NCBI GenBank assembly: GCA_014879735.1
Contig: JACSRN010000159.1
Coordinates: 1-38,352, forward strand
Reading direction: 5' to 3'
Source: Paracoccaceae bacterium
Lineage (GTDB): Bacteria; Pseudomonadota; Alphaproteobacteria; Rhodobacterales; Rhodobacteraceae
DNA: 38,352 nucleotides
The translations under genes were made by a program, and so were the position numbers. The notes below the pieces were generated by a model. It was not told the origin of the DNA and ran no database searches. It was given only the letters and a program-made list of their open reading frames with translations. The stretch's first letter is position 1; every line of letters begins with the position of its first letter. Below are positions 25,031-33,305 of this stretch, piece after piece.

Positions 25031-25074
25031 GCCCGGGGCCAGGCCCTCTCGACATCTCCATGCGGCCCCAATCG

Positions 25075-25108
25075 GCGCGGAACGCGGGGCGTTCCGCGCA
25101 TCTTCTTT
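25075..25108 (+). terminator. Intrinsic terminator of the leuC-leuD transcript
   Basis: An 11-bp perfect stem, GCGCGGAACGC (25075-25085) and GCGTTCCGCGC (25089-25099), with a GGG loop is followed by the T-rich ATCTTCTTT. The remaining 280 bp to the next gene (25110-25389) contain no recognisable gene; a TATAAAG at 25369 may be part of a promoter for the membrane protein. Confidence 0.8.
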
Positions 25109-25389
25109 CGGCTAGCGGGTAAAAAGTCCGCTCCCACAATATCTTGCGGTCTGGCAGGCATGGGTCGCGGAAACACCCCGACCTTGATTCAATCCTGCAA
25201 CACCTTCGCCTAGATTCGGCCACAGGATTGCGCTTCCCTTTGCAAGAGGTTGCGGGACGGACCGAAAGAAGGCACAAATTGGGCAAGATTGAGGCAGTCC
25301 GCCATAATGTGCGGGGTATCGTTGGAACAAGGGCGCGGCATCGCATCGCTCCCGTCCATGTCGAGGATATAAAGGCTGTGGTCTCGCGT

Positions 25390-26223
25390 ATGACTGGCGC
25401 GCTTTTGCGCGCGTTTCTGGTGATGATCCTCATTGCCACGCCATCGGCGATCCTGCCGGGCGTGGGGGCCGACACCCAGCAGATGGTTGCCCTTTTCGCG
25501 CTGTTCGCCGGCGCGCTGACCTTCGTCGAATACAATGCCGTCTATCCCAGCATGGTGGAATTCCGCGATGCGCCGCCCTTCAACCGGCTGCGCTTTGCGA
25601 TGCTGTTCCTGATCGTGCTTTTCCTGTCGCTGATCCTGGCCGCGGCCGAAGCGCCGACGCCGCTGAACCGGTTGTTCCGGGCGCTGGGCCTGGTGATCGG
25701 CCATGCGCTGGATTTCCCCTATTCGCCGGTGCGGCTGGCCACGCTGGCGATGGCCGATGCGCTTGATCCCGAGCGGACGGCATTGGCCCGCGCCGCCGTC
25801 GGCACGGCCTATCTGATGTCCATCGTTGCGCTGATCGTCGTCGTGGCGGCACTGCGCATCAAGGGCTGGCCGGCGCGGCATCAGGCTTTCAACGTCTGGG
25901 TGAACCTGCCAACCTTTGAGCCGACGGCCGGCGGCGACGTGGTCGAGCGGCTGGAGCGTGATGCGCGCATTAACCTTTCCTTAGGGGTTCTGCTGCCATT
26001 CCTGATCCCGGCGGCAATGGTTCTGGTTTCCGCCAGCTTCGCGCCCCTGACCCGGGGTTCGCCGCAGACGCTGATCTGGACGGTTGCCGCATGGGCCTTT
26101 CTTCCCGCAAGCCTGGTGATGCGTGGTGTGGCCATGGCGCGGATCGCCGCCATGATCCGCTCGAAGCGGGAGGTTGCGGCCGCCGGGTCGGACAAGGCAG
26201 GCAAGGCCGTCGCAACGGCCTGA
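25390..26223 (+). CDS. Polytopic inner-membrane protein, function unknown
   Basis: 277 residues from ATG 25390; a GTG at 25378 is the alternative, and neither has an ideal ribosome site. About five membrane segments are visible: an N-terminal one with LLRAFLVMILIATPSAILPG, one with ALFALFAGALTFVEYNAVYPSMVEFRDAPPFNR, LRFAMLFLIVLFLSLILAAAE, one near TAYLMSIVALIVVVAALRIKGW, and two close to the C-terminus. The middle hydrophilic part contains PYSPVRLATLAMADALDPERT. The VEYNAVYPSMVEFRDAPP block is characteristic of a family present in many Rhodobacterales and annotated as hypothetical. The next gene begins at or within the end of this one. Confidence 0.8.
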   Translation: MTGALLRAFLVMILIATPSAILPGVGADTQQMVALFALFAGALTFVEYNAVYPSMVEFRDAPPFNRLRFAMLFLIVLFLSLILAAAEAPTPLNRLFRALGLVIGHALDFPYSPVRLATLAMADALDPERTALARAAVGTAYLMSIVALIVVVAALRIKGWPARHQAFNVWVNLPTFEPTAGGDVVERLERDARINLSLGVLLPFLIPAAMVLVSASFAPLTRGSPQTLIWTVAAWAFLPASLVMRGVAMARIAAMIRSKREVAAAGSDKAGKAVATA

Positions 26224-26231
26224 TCGCGCTG

Positions 26232-27290
26232 GTGCTCTGCCTTCTTGCGGCGACGGCGCTTGCCGCAGAACCGCTGAAGATCGCCACATGGAACGTCGGG
26301 CTTGACCGCAAGGGGCCGGGGCTTCTGGTGCGCGACATCGTTTCGGGCAAGGCGCCCCAGGTTGAGGCGGTGCTGCGGGTGCTTGCGGCGCTTGATGCCG
26401 ATGTCGTGCTGCTGACCTCGGTCGATTATGACCGTGGCCTCGTGGCGGGCGATCTGCTGGCAGACCGGCTGGGCACATTGGGCGCGCCCTATCGGTATCG
26501 ATTCGCAGTGCGGCCGAATACCGGCAGGCCCACCGGGCTGGACCTGGATGGCGATGGCCTGACCGGCGGGCCGGACGATGCGCAGGGCTGGGGGCTTTTC
26601 TCCGGCCAGGGCGGCATGCTGATCCTGTCGCGCCTGCCGGTCGACGCCGCCGGGGTGCGGGATTTCTCTGACCTGCTCTGGGTCGATCTTCCTGGCGCGC
26701 TATTGCCGGACCTTTCTGACGCGGCCCGCAGGGTGCAACGGCTGTCGACCACCGGCCATTGGGAGGTGCCGCTGATCCTGTCGGACGGCGGGCGGCTGCG
26801 GCTTCTGGTCTGGCATGCGACGCCGCCGGTCTTCGACGGGCCGGAGGACCGGAACGGCCGGCGCAACCATGATGAAACGGCGTTCTGGCTGGCATTGCTG
26901 GACGGTCGCCTGCCACTGACGCCGCCTGTCGCGCCCTTCGTGCTGATGGGCGATGCCAATCTTGACCCGTCCGATGGCGATGGACGGCCCGAAGCGCTGC
27001 AGATGTTGCTGGCCCATCCCATGCTGCAGGATCCGGCGCCGCGCGGCGCGACCGATCGTAGGGATGCCGGGCAGGTGGGCGATGCCGCGCTGGACACGGC
27101 CTTCTATGACAGTCTCGGCGGGCTCCGGCTCGACTACATCCTGCCGTCGGCAGGCTTGCCCGTCACGGCGGCGGGTGTGCTCTGGCCGGGGAAGACCGAT
27201 CCGCTTGCCGCCGATCTTGCCGCCGCCTCATCACATTTCCCGGTCTGGATCGTGCTCGACCCGCTCGTCGCCGCGACCCCACCACCTTGA
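26232..27290 (+). CDS. Endonuclease/exonuclease/phosphatase family protein, exported; start uncertain
   Basis: The mature part fits the EEP fold: [14 protein letters not shown] at the N-terminus, [19 protein letters not shown] (Gly-Asp-Ala-Asn metal/catalytic loop) and [11 protein letters not shown] near the end, the expected SxHxP. The sequence before it, [18 protein letters not shown], is a signal peptide with an AxA site. The start is a problem. GTG 26232 gives 352 residues but trims the signal peptide's positive n-region. Upstream in frame the RRNG that would form that region is preceded only by ATG 26091, which overlaps the membrane-protein gene by 133 bp. CTG 26220 is another option. 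The substrate (nucleic acid or phosphoester) is not inferable. Confidence 0.75.
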   Translation: MLCLLAATALAAEPLKIATWNVGLDRKGPGLLVRDIVSGKAPQVEAVLRVLAALDADVVLLTSVDYDRGLVAGDLLADRLGTLGAPYRYRFAVRPNTGRPTGLDLDGDGLTGGPDDAQGWGLFSGQGGMLILSRLPVDAAGVRDFSDLLWVDLPGALLPDLSDAARRVQRLSTTGHWEVPLILSDGGRLRLLVWHATPPVFDGPEDRNGRRNHDETAFWLALLDGRLPLTPPVAPFVLMGDANLDPSDGDGRPEALQMLLAHPMLQDPAPRGATDRRDAGQVGDAALDTAFYDSLGGLRLDYILPSAGLPVTAAGVLWPGKTDPLAADLAAASSHFPVWIVLDPLVAATPPP

Positions 27291-27349
27291 CCCGGCCTCC
27301 CCCTTGGGCTAGCCCGCGCGCGTCCCCATTCACCAAAAGAGGCGCCCAG

Positions 27350-28456
27350 ATGGCCAATCCCTCCCTGCTGATCCTTGCCGGCGACGGCATCGGCCCCGAA
27401 GTCATGGCCGAGGTGAAGAAGATTGTCGCCTGGATGGGCGACCGGCGGGGCATCGTCTTCGACGTCAGCGAGGATCTGGTCGGCGGCGCGGCCTATGATG
27501 CACATGGTACACCCCTGACCGACGCCACCATGGCGCGCGCGCAGGCGGCGGATGCCGTCCTGCTCGGCGCGGTGGGGGGGCCGAAATACGACAGGCTCGA
27601 CTTCAGCGTGAAGCCCGAGCGCGGCCTTCTGCGCCTGCGCAAGGAGATGGATCTGTTCGCCAACCTGCGTCCGGCGCAATGTTTCGACGCGCTGGCCGAT
27701 TTCTCCAGCCTGAAGGAAGAGGTGGTTGCCGGGCTCGACATCATGATCGTGCGGGAACTGACCTCGGGGGTCTATTTCGGCGAGCCGCGGGGCATCTTCA
27801 AGGAAGGCAACGAGCGGGTGGGGATCAACACCCAGCGCTATACCGAATCCGAGATCGCGCGGGTTGCGCGGGCGGCTTTCGACCTGGCGCGCAAACGCAG
27901 CAACAAGGTCTGCTCGATGGAGAAGGCCAATGTGATGGAATCGGGCATCCTGTGGCGCGATGTGGTGCAGGAGGTGCATGACCGCGACTATCCCGATGTC
28001 GAACTGTCGCATATGTATGCCGATGCCGGCGCCATGCAGCTGGTGCGCTGGCCCAAGCAGTTCGACGTGATCGTGACCGACAACCTGTTCGGCGATCTGT
28101 TGTCGGATGCGGCGGCGATGCTGACCGGCAGCCTTGGCATGCTGCCCTCGGCCAGTCTCGGCGCGCCGATGGCGAACGGGCGGCCCAAGGCGATGTACGA
28201 ACCCGTCCACGGCTCGGCGCCCGACATTGCCGGCCAGGGCAAGGCCAATCCGATTGCCTGCATCCTCTCCTTTGCCATGGCGCTGCGCTACAGCTTCGAC
28301 ATGGGCGAGGAGGCGACGCGGATCGAATCGGCGATCGAGAAGGTGCTGGCCGACGGGCTGCGCACCGCCGATCTTCTGGGCCCCGAGGGCGGCGCGCCGG
28401 TCGGTACCGCGGCCATGGGTGATGCCATCGTGGCTGCGCTGGACGCCAGCCTCTGA
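27350..28456 (+). CDS. leuB: 3-isopropylmalate dehydrogenase
   Basis: 368 residues from ATG 27350. IPMDH signatures: [34 protein letters not shown], the catalytic [13 protein letters not shown] and [12 protein letters not shown] segments, [16 protein letters not shown] and [19 protein letters not shown], the cofactor-binding loop with NAD-type character. It oxidatively decarboxylates 3-isopropylmalate in leucine synthesis. It is separated from leuC/leuD by a membrane protein and an EEP-family gene, as is common in Rhodobacterales. A longer in-frame start at 27287 lacks a ribosome site. Confidence 0.98.
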   Translation: MANPSLLILAGDGIGPEVMAEVKKIVAWMGDRRGIVFDVSEDLVGGAAYDAHGTPLTDATMARAQAADAVLLGAVGGPKYDRLDFSVKPERGLLRLRKEMDLFANLRPAQCFDALADFSSLKEEVVAGLDIMIVRELTSGVYFGEPRGIFKEGNERVGINTQRYTESEIARVARAAFDLARKRSNKVCSMEKANVMESGILWRDVVQEVHDRDYPDVELSHMYADAGAMQLVRWPKQFDVIVTDNLFGDLLSDAAAMLTGSLGMLPSASLGAPMANGRPKAMYEPVHGSAPDIAGQGKANPIACILSFAMALRYSFDMGEEATRIESAIEKVLADGLRTADLLGPEGGAPVGTAAMGDAIVAALDASL

Positions 28457-28607
28457 CCCTGCCGGCGGCGCGCTCCCGACCGCGCCGCCAATCCGTCGCG
28501 CCGGCGCCGGGTCGGCCGTGTGCGAACCCTTGCGGATGCGGCCGTGCTGAGGCAATTCTGCTTGCGCTAACACCGGCCGCGGTTCGCGGCTCGAAGGAGC
28601 CCGACCC

Positions 28608-29561
28608 ATGTCTTCGACCCTGCGCGGCGCGCTTCTGGCCCTGGCAGCCTTTGGCGTCTATTCCACGCATGACGTCCTGGTAAAGGTGCTCGGCGGGACC
28701 TACAGCCCCATCCAGCTGGTCTTCTTCGTCGGGCTGTTCAGCTTTCCGCTGATCACGCTGATGCTGATGCGCGACCGGACCGATGGCACGCTGATTCCGC
28801 GCCACCCGTGGTATGCGACGCTGCGCGGGGTGACATCGGTCACGTCGGGTGTCTTCGCCTTCTTCGCCTTCTCGCAACTGCCGCTGGCCCAGACCTATGC
28901 CATCCTGTTCGCGACGCCGCTGCTGATCACGCTGCTGGCCATTCCCATGCTGGGCGAGAGGGTGGGCATCCATCGTGGCGGTGCCGTGGTGGTGGGGCTG
29001 GTCGGGGTGCTGATCGTGCTGCGGCCCGGCTCCTCGCCGCTGATGCTGGGGCATCTGGCGGCACTTGGCGCGGCGATTTCCTCGTCCATCGGCTCGGTCG
29101 TCGTGCGCAAGATCGGCCCTGACGAGCGCCCGGTGGTGCTGATGCTTTATCCGATGATGTTGCAGGTCGTCGGCATGGGGCTGGTGCTGCCCTGGACCTA
29201 CCGGCCGATGCCGGTCGAACATCTGGGGCTGACGGCGGTGATCGCGCTGTTTTCCGTACTGGCGGGGCTGCTGACCATTGCGGCCTATCGCGCGGCGGCC
29301 GCGGTGGTGGTGGCGCCGATGCAATATTCACAGCTGCTGTGGGCGGCGCTTTACGGCTGGCTGTTCTTCAACGAGAGAATCGACTTCTGGACCGGGGTCG
29401 GCGCGGCGGTGATCGTGGCTTCAGGCCTGTACATCGTCTTCCGCGAAGGCCGGGCCGAGGTGTCGCGCACCCGCCCGGTGCTGACCAACCGCGGCCGGCT
29501 GGATGCGGGCCCGGTTCCGCGGGCGGGCTTTTGGCCCTGGCGCAACGGCGCGCGCGGCTGA
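28608..29561 (+). CDS. EamA/DMT family transporter
   Basis: 317 residues. Two EamA halves with about ten membrane segments: FGVYSTHDVLVKVLGG at the start, SQLPLAQTYAILFATPLLITLLAIPMLGERVG closing the first half, and QYSQLLWAALYGWLFFNERIDFWTGVGAAVIVASGLYIVFRE in the second. The C-terminus is a basic cytoplasmic tail (about 35 residues). The substrate is unknown; it belongs to the same superfamily as the gene at 14572, but the two are clearly different subfamilies. ATG 28608 is preceded by GAAGGAG, a good ribosome site. A tRNA gene follows 64 bp downstream. Confidence 0.92.
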   Translation: MSSTLRGALLALAAFGVYSTHDVLVKVLGGTYSPIQLVFFVGLFSFPLITLMLMRDRTDGTLIPRHPWYATLRGVTSVTSGVFAFFAFSQLPLAQTYAILFATPLLITLLAIPMLGERVGIHRGGAVVVGLVGVLIVLRPGSSPLMLGHLAALGAAISSSIGSVVVRKIGPDERPVVLMLYPMMLQVVGMGLVLPWTYRPMPVEHLGLTAVIALFSVLAGLLTIAAYRAAAAVVVAPMQYSQLLWAALYGWLFFNERIDFWTGVGAAVIVASGLYIVFREGRAEVSRTRPVLTNRGRLDAGPVPRAGFWPWRNGARG

Positions 29562-29584
29562 GCGCGAATTCCTGCGTTCGCCCC

Positions 29585-29613
29585 TTGCAAACGTGGGTCT
29601 CAGGCGCTATCCC
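29585..29613 (+). promoter_or_regulatory. Likely promoter of tRNA-Pro
   Basis: TTGCAA (29585-29590), a 17-bp spacer and TATCCC (29608-29613) lie 12 bp before the 5' end of the tRNA, a plausible sigma-70 layout. Both boxes deviate from consensus. Confidence 0.45.
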
Positions 29614-29625
29614 CCGGCCCACGGT

Positions 29626-29702
29626 CGGAGCGTAGCGCAGCCTGGTAGCGCACCTGCTTCGGGAGCAGGGGGTCGGAGGTTCGAATCCTCTCGCTCCGAC
29701 CA
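29626..29702 (+). tRNA. tRNA-Pro (anticodon CGG)
   Basis: The gene reads a 7-bp acceptor stem (CGGAGCG with CGCTCCG), a D-arm with AGCCTGGTAG, an anticodon stem CCTGC/GCAGG around the loop TTCGGGA (anticodon CGG), a T-arm with GGTTCGAATCC, and an encoded CCA end (29700-29702). 77 nt in all. It reads CCG proline codons, frequent in this GC-rich genome. tRNA 3' ends are common integration sites; the sequence to the right (29703-31013) is gene-poor, but no repeat of the tRNA end was found within the window. Confidence 0.97.
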
Positions 29703-29995
29703 ATTTCCCGCATAGTGACGGTGGGTTGCCACGGAAGCCTTCTTCAAGTGGCTACTTTTTCTCCTGACAGCGACAAGAGCCCGGCAACTGTTTGCCCGCC
29801 GCTTGGGGAAAACCTGATTTCGGCCTCCCTTTTCGACCGGGAACCCAGCCTTCTGTCAGATCATGTGAACACGGGCGATTGGCGTTCGTCCGGCAAAGCA
29901 ACTATTCGCGGTTTTTGCGGCGAAAGCCGACTCCGGGCGCGCTCCATTGATTTCCGCAATGCGGTGAATGGCTTTTGTCGCCCATGTTACCCGTG
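29703..29995. other. Non-coding 293-bp stretch after tRNA-Pro
   Basis: This stretch holds an open frame (29715-29999) that would end in a cysteine-rich tail, but it has no ribosome site or protein-like composition and was not accepted as a gene. Base composition is visibly lower in GC than the flanking genes. No terminator with a T-run, repeat or attachment duplicate was recognised. Confidence 0.4.
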
Positions 29996-30412
29996 TTAAC
30001 CGTCGCGCCCGGGTTCGTTCGGATCGTTGGAAAACAGTGCGATCTTGTTGCCTTGAGGGTCGCGAAGGTAGCCGACGTAAAAGTGCGGTCCATAAGAGGC
30101 ACGAAAGCCGGGTTGGCCCTCGTCAGTGCCGCCTGCGGCAAGCGCGGCGGCGTGAAGCGCACGAACCTGCTGTTGACTGCGCGCTTGGAATGCGACCATG
30201 ACGCCGTTCCCGGCCGAGGCCGGACGTCCATCGAAGGGTGGCTTGACGTAGAAATCAGGCAAGACGGCAGACTGGCCGGGATGTACGGGCAGCGCGCAAC
30301 TTAGGCCATCAGGACCCTCCTCCAGCTCGTAATCGAGGGCTGGCAGGAAGGCAGAGTAAAACCGTTTCGCGCGCGCGATATCATCGGCACCAACGGTGAC
30401 ATATGCAATCAT
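29996..30412 (-). CDS. VOC superfamily (glyoxalase/dioxygenase-like) protein
   Basis: 138 residues. Two beta-alpha-beta-beta-beta modules: MIAYVTVGADDIARAKRFYSAFL at the start, and near the C-terminus GFRASYGPHFYVGYLRDPQGNKIALF, the classic VOC ending. Members include lactoylglutathione lyase-like, dioxygenase and antibiotic-binding proteins; this short single-domain type is most often annotated only as VOC family. No close functional neighbour exists: it is alone on the minus strand between the tRNA and a 600-bp gap. Its somewhat lower GC than the flanks suggests later acquisition. Confidence 0.88.
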   Translation of the reverse strand: MIAYVTVGADDIARAKRFYSAFLPALDYELEEGPDGLSCALPVHPGQSAVLPDFYVKPPFDGRPASAGNGVMVAFQARSQQQVRALHAAALAAGGTDEGQPGFRASYGPHFYVGYLRDPQGNKIALFSNDPNEPGRDG

Positions 30413-30966
30413 GCTGGCGACCCTTCCGGAGACCTGGTCAGTGCAAGGAGATCACTGTTCCAGAAGAGGCCAACATACAAGTCCACTCATAAGAACGATC
30501 TTTTGTTGAACGCTGCCCCAAAGCCCGCGTTGGTGCAATCGCAGCGATAGCGTTCTTCGTCCGGCGTGGTGCCAGTTTGCCTCATGTCCAGAGAATGCCG
30601 GCCGCAAGGAAGGCGTCGTCGGCCAGTGAGGAAAGACGGGCAGGCAATCGCGATCTCGAGTCTTTGATTTTCCGCCGCAGCAGAGGCAGATTCCCGTAGC
30701 AATCTGCCATAACATAAGCTTGCCAACAGCCCACCGGGCGCATGGCGTCGCGCTGGCGGGGCATGGCGCAGGCAGGTGCCGAGACCGCTTTTGGATGACC
30801 GACATCTCCCAACGCGCCCGGCGGGTACCGGCGGCGCCCCCTCGCCACCGCATGGCGGCCGGACCACAGGACACCGCAAGGCCCGGAAAGCGGGGAATCC
30901 CGCCTGCCGATCTGATCGCGTATCGGTTTGTCAGGCGGTGTAAGGCTTGCGCTTTCCGTCGATCGG
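30413..30966. other. Gene-poor stretch upstream of the XRE-cupin regulator
   Basis: No frame here has a credible start, ribosome site or family motif. Overlapping minus-strand frames (for example 30487-30879 and 30582-31004) give Arg/Cys/Pro-rich, low-complexity translations typical of non-coding GC-rich DNA. It could be the decayed remains of a gene; no transposase motif or terminal inverted repeats were found. Confidence 0.45.
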
Positions 30967-30976
30967 ACCGAATAGT

Positions 30977-30991
30977 TTCGGTATAGGCGAA
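30977..30991. promoter_or_regulatory. Candidate operator 1 (TTCG-N7-CGAA) before the XRE-cupin regulator
   Basis: The dyad TTCGGTATAGGCGAA lies 22 bp before the regulator ATG and contains a TATAGG hexamer that could be the -10 box. The same dyad form recurs at 31659-31673 before the binding-protein gene, so it is a good candidate for the site of the regulator encoded at 31014 (autoregulation). A separate overlapping dyad, ACCGAA (30967-30972) and TTCGGT (30977-30982), is also present. Confidence 0.55.
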
Positions 30992-31013
30992 CTTCGGCGG
31001 GCACTCGGATCAG

Positions 31014-31625
31014 ATGGTCAGGATATCGGCAAAGGCGGCGGAACCTGTTTTCCGCGAACCCGAAGCTGTGGCAAAGCGGGATACGCTCAACTTCGGCAGC
31101 CTGCTGCGGGGGCGGCGGCGTTCGCTCAATCTGACCCTGAACGACGTTGCCACCAGGACGGGGCTGACCAAGGGCTTTCTCAGCGATATCGAGCGCGACA
31201 AGACCTCACCCTCGGTCGCCTCGCTGGTCAGCCTGTGCGACGCGCTGAACCTGCCGGTCGGCGATCTTTTCGCCGCCACGCGGAATGCGCTGGTGCGGGC
31301 GAGCGAACGCCAGCCGATCAAGTTCGGCGGCATCGGTGTATCGGACCACCTGCTGACCCCCAGCCATGGTGTAAGGATGCAGGCGATCTGGTCCGAAATT
31401 GCGCCCGGCGGCACCGCCGGCGAGCAACTCTATTCGCTGCGCTCGGAAGAGGAACTGGTGCTGGTGATCAGTGGCGATCTGGCACTGAACATCGAGGGGG
31501 ATGAGACGATTCTCCATGCTGGTGATTCCATCACCTTCGACCCCCGCCTGCCGCACAGCTTTCGCAACCCCTCGCAAGAGGTGGGGACGGCGGCGGTCTT
31601 CATCATGACGCCGCCGCCGGCCTGA
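31014..31625 (+). CDS. XRE-family transcriptional regulator with C-terminal cupin domain
   Basis: 203 residues. The HTH_3 domain spans about 28-86 (LLRGRRRSLNLTLNDVATRT, then GLTKGFLSDIERDKTSPSVA with the recognition helix). The cupin spans about 125-198 (GEQLYSLRSEEELVLVISGDL, HAGDSITFDPRLPHSFRNPS). The type is that of PuuR and related regulators, which sense amino compounds or their breakdown products through the cupin. The gene opens the cluster at 31014-37531 and is followed by a 114-bp intergenic region containing a matching operator. It is likely an autoregulated repressor of the importer and enzymes downstream; that is inference. The 20 residues before the HTH are not part of a domain, so a later start is conceivable. 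Confidence 0.9.
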   Translation: MVRISAKAAEPVFREPEAVAKRDTLNFGSLLRGRRRSLNLTLNDVATRTGLTKGFLSDIERDKTSPSVASLVSLCDALNLPVGDLFAATRNALVRASERQPIKFGGIGVSDHLLTPSHGVRMQAIWSEIAPGGTAGEQLYSLRSEEELVLVISGDLALNIEGDETILHAGDSITFDPRLPHSFRNPSQEVGTAAVFIMTPPPA

Positions 31626-31658
31626 AAGGCCCGGAAAATTCTGTTTCAGGTAACAAAG

Positions 31659-31673
31659 TTCGCAAATAGCGAA
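31659..31673. promoter_or_regulatory. Candidate operator 2 (TTCG-N7-CGAA) before the binding-protein gene
   Basis: The dyad TTCGCAAATAGCGAA has the same TTCG-N7-CGAA form as 30977-30991 and lies 66 bp before the start of the substrate-binding protein gene. A TTGACG hexamer (31681-31686) follows, but no good -10 box is spaced from it. Nearby, GAAAATTCTGTTT (31634-31646) and GAAATTTCTGTTG (31671-31683) form a 13-bp direct repeat with two mismatches that may be part of the control region. Confidence 0.55.
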
Positions 31674-31739
31674 ATTTCTGTTGACGGAACTGTCCGGCCG
31701 CTTCACCTTGCGTGACAACCGCAAAAAGGGAGTAGGCAC

Positions 31740-32561
31740 ATGGCATATCTCGTCGACTTCAGAACCTCGGCACTTGCCGCATTGATCATCGGCGCTGGTG
31801 CCGTGGCGTCTGCCCAGACCGCCCCGGATTTCGCAGCCGACGGTTTCTCGGTCTGCGTCGATCCGACGTTCCCGCCGATGGAATTCATGGCAGATGCCGC
31901 GGACAAGGATCCGAGCGGCGTGGACATTGACGTCGCCCGCGCACTTGCCGCGTACTGGGGCGTCGAAGCCAACTTCGTCAGCATGGATTTCGCGGGCCTG
32001 CTGCCCAGCCTCGAAGCCGGGCGCTGCGATGCGGTGATCTCGGGCACGGTGCTGCGTGAGGACAGGCTGGCAAGCTTCAACGCCGTGCCCTATCTCGATA
32101 CCACTTCGGTGCTGATCGCCCCCAAAGGCACCGCCCCGGTCAACGATATCGCCGAACTCGCCGGCAAGACGGTGGCCGTGCAGTCCGGCACCAGCTATCC
32201 CGGCCGGATGGAAGAGTTGAATGCCGAACTGGAGGCCGCCGGCCATGCGCCGACCAATATCCAGCAATATCCCAAGCAAAGCGACGCCATCCAGCAGTTG
32301 CTGGTCGGTCGGGCACAATATGTGGTGACTCAGGACACCGAAATTGCCTTCCGCGAATTCGAGGATCCCGGCAAGTTCGATGTGGTTTTCACCATGCCCG
32401 CCAAGGCCTTCGAGCCCTTCTCGGTCTATCTGCCCAAGAATGATGCCGAGACGGCAAAAGTCGCCGAGGCGGTGAAGGCGCTGGTCGCCGACGGCACCCT
32501 GCTGGGCATCGTCGAAAAATGGAACCTCGCGCCGTCGCAGTTGAACGGCATCGGCGAATAA
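31740..32561 (+). CDS. Polar-amino-acid-type ABC transporter substrate-binding protein
   Basis: 273 residues. A signal peptide (to about residue 25, GAGAVASAQ) precedes a SBP_bac_3 domain: FSVCVDPTFPPMEFM, GVDIDVARALAAYWGV, CDAVISGTVLREDRLASFNAVPY, GKTVAVQSGTSY and VAEAVKALVADGTLLGIVEKWNL. This class binds amino acids, opines, polyamines and small cationic or zwitterionic compounds in the periplasm. It is the first gene after the predicted operator and is followed at 14 bp by the permease. A hydrophobic N-terminal start (MAYLVDF) and the AAAAAGGGAG purine run upstream support ATG 31740. Confidence 0.93.
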   Translation: MAYLVDFRTSALAALIIGAGAVASAQTAPDFAADGFSVCVDPTFPPMEFMADAADKDPSGVDIDVARALAAYWGVEANFVSMDFAGLLPSLEAGRCDAVISGTVLREDRLASFNAVPYLDTTSVLIAPKGTAPVNDIAELAGKTVAVQSGTSYPGRMEELNAELEAAGHAPTNIQQYPKQSDAIQQLLVGRAQYVVTQDTEIAFREFEDPGKFDVVFTMPAKAFEPFSVYLPKNDAETAKVAEAVKALVADGTLLGIVEKWNLAPSQLNGIGE

Positions 32562-32576
32562 GCTGCCGGACCGGCC

Positions 32577-33302
32577 ATGAATTTCGATCCCTCAACCTAC
32601 TGGGAGGCGCTTTTTTCATGGCCCTTCCTGCGCGGCGCCATGCTGACCCTTGGTCTGACGGTCGCCGCGCATATGATGGCGATCCTGATCGCCTTGCCGC
32701 TGGCGGTCGTGCTGAACGGACCGCCCTCGGCCTTGCGCAGGCTGATCACGGTCTATGTCGGCTTCTTCCGGGCGGTGCCGACGCTGTTGCAACTGCTGTT
32801 CGTGTGGAATGCGCTGCCGCAGATCTTCCCCGTCTTCCGCGAGGAGTGGTTCACGCCCTTCTTGGCGGCCTGGATCGCGCTTTCGCTCAATGAATCGGCC
32901 TATCAGGTCGAGATCAACCGTGCGGCGCTGTCTTCGGTCGACAGCGGACAGATGGCGGCGGGCCAGGCCATCGGGCTGAAGAAATCACATATCTACCGCT
33001 ATATCATGCTGCCCCAGGCCCTTCGCGTTGCGCTGCCGCCGACGATGAACGAGTTCATCACCCTGCTGAAGCTGACCTCGCTGGCCTCGATCATCTCGTT
33101 GCAAGAGTTGATGACGGTGACGCAGATCAACGTGGCGCGCACTTTCCAGTTCTCGGAATACTACGCGGTCGCCCTGACCTGGTATCTGGTCATGGTCTAC
33201 AGCCTGATGGGTTTGCAGAAACTGGTCGAACGTCGCTTCCGCTGGTCCAGCCGCACCGAGGCCAACGCATTGGCGGAGAGCCGCCGCAGCCGGGGGTGGT
33301 AG
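32577..33302 (+). CDS. Amino acid ABC transporter permease
   Basis: 241 residues with about five membrane helices in the HisM/GlnP-type BPD_transp_1 fold. PTLLQLLFVWNALPQIF and the coupling EAA loop MAAGQAIGLKKSHIYRYIMLPQALRVALPPTMNEF are clear. Only one permease gene is present, so the channel is likely a homodimer, or a second permease lies elsewhere. The gene is tightly packed between the binding protein (14-bp gap) and the ATPase (3-bp gap). Confidence 0.94.
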   Translation: MNFDPSTYWEALFSWPFLRGAMLTLGLTVAAHMMAILIALPLAVVLNGPPSALRRLITVYVGFFRAVPTLLQLLFVWNALPQIFPVFREEWFTPFLAAWIALSLNESAYQVEINRAALSSVDSGQMAAGQAIGLKKSHIYRYIMLPQALRVALPPTMNEFITLLKLTSLASIISLQELMTVTQINVARTFQFSEYYAVALTWYLVMVYSLMGLQKLVERRFRWSSRTEANALAESRRSRGW

Positions 33303-33305
33303 GCA

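Noticed and set aside
29715-29999. A 94-codon frame after the tRNA gene
   Set aside because: No ribosome site or recognisable motif; the composition does not look like a protein.
30582-31004. Minus-strand frames in the gap before the regulator, considered as a decayed transposase
   Set aside because: A faint resemblance to an IS5-type segment did not extend to any catalytic motif, and no terminal inverted repeats were found.
31626-31739. A guanidine or other riboswitch before the importer
   Set aside because: The 114-bp region lacks recognisable ykkC-type conserved elements; a protein-binding dyad explains the region better.
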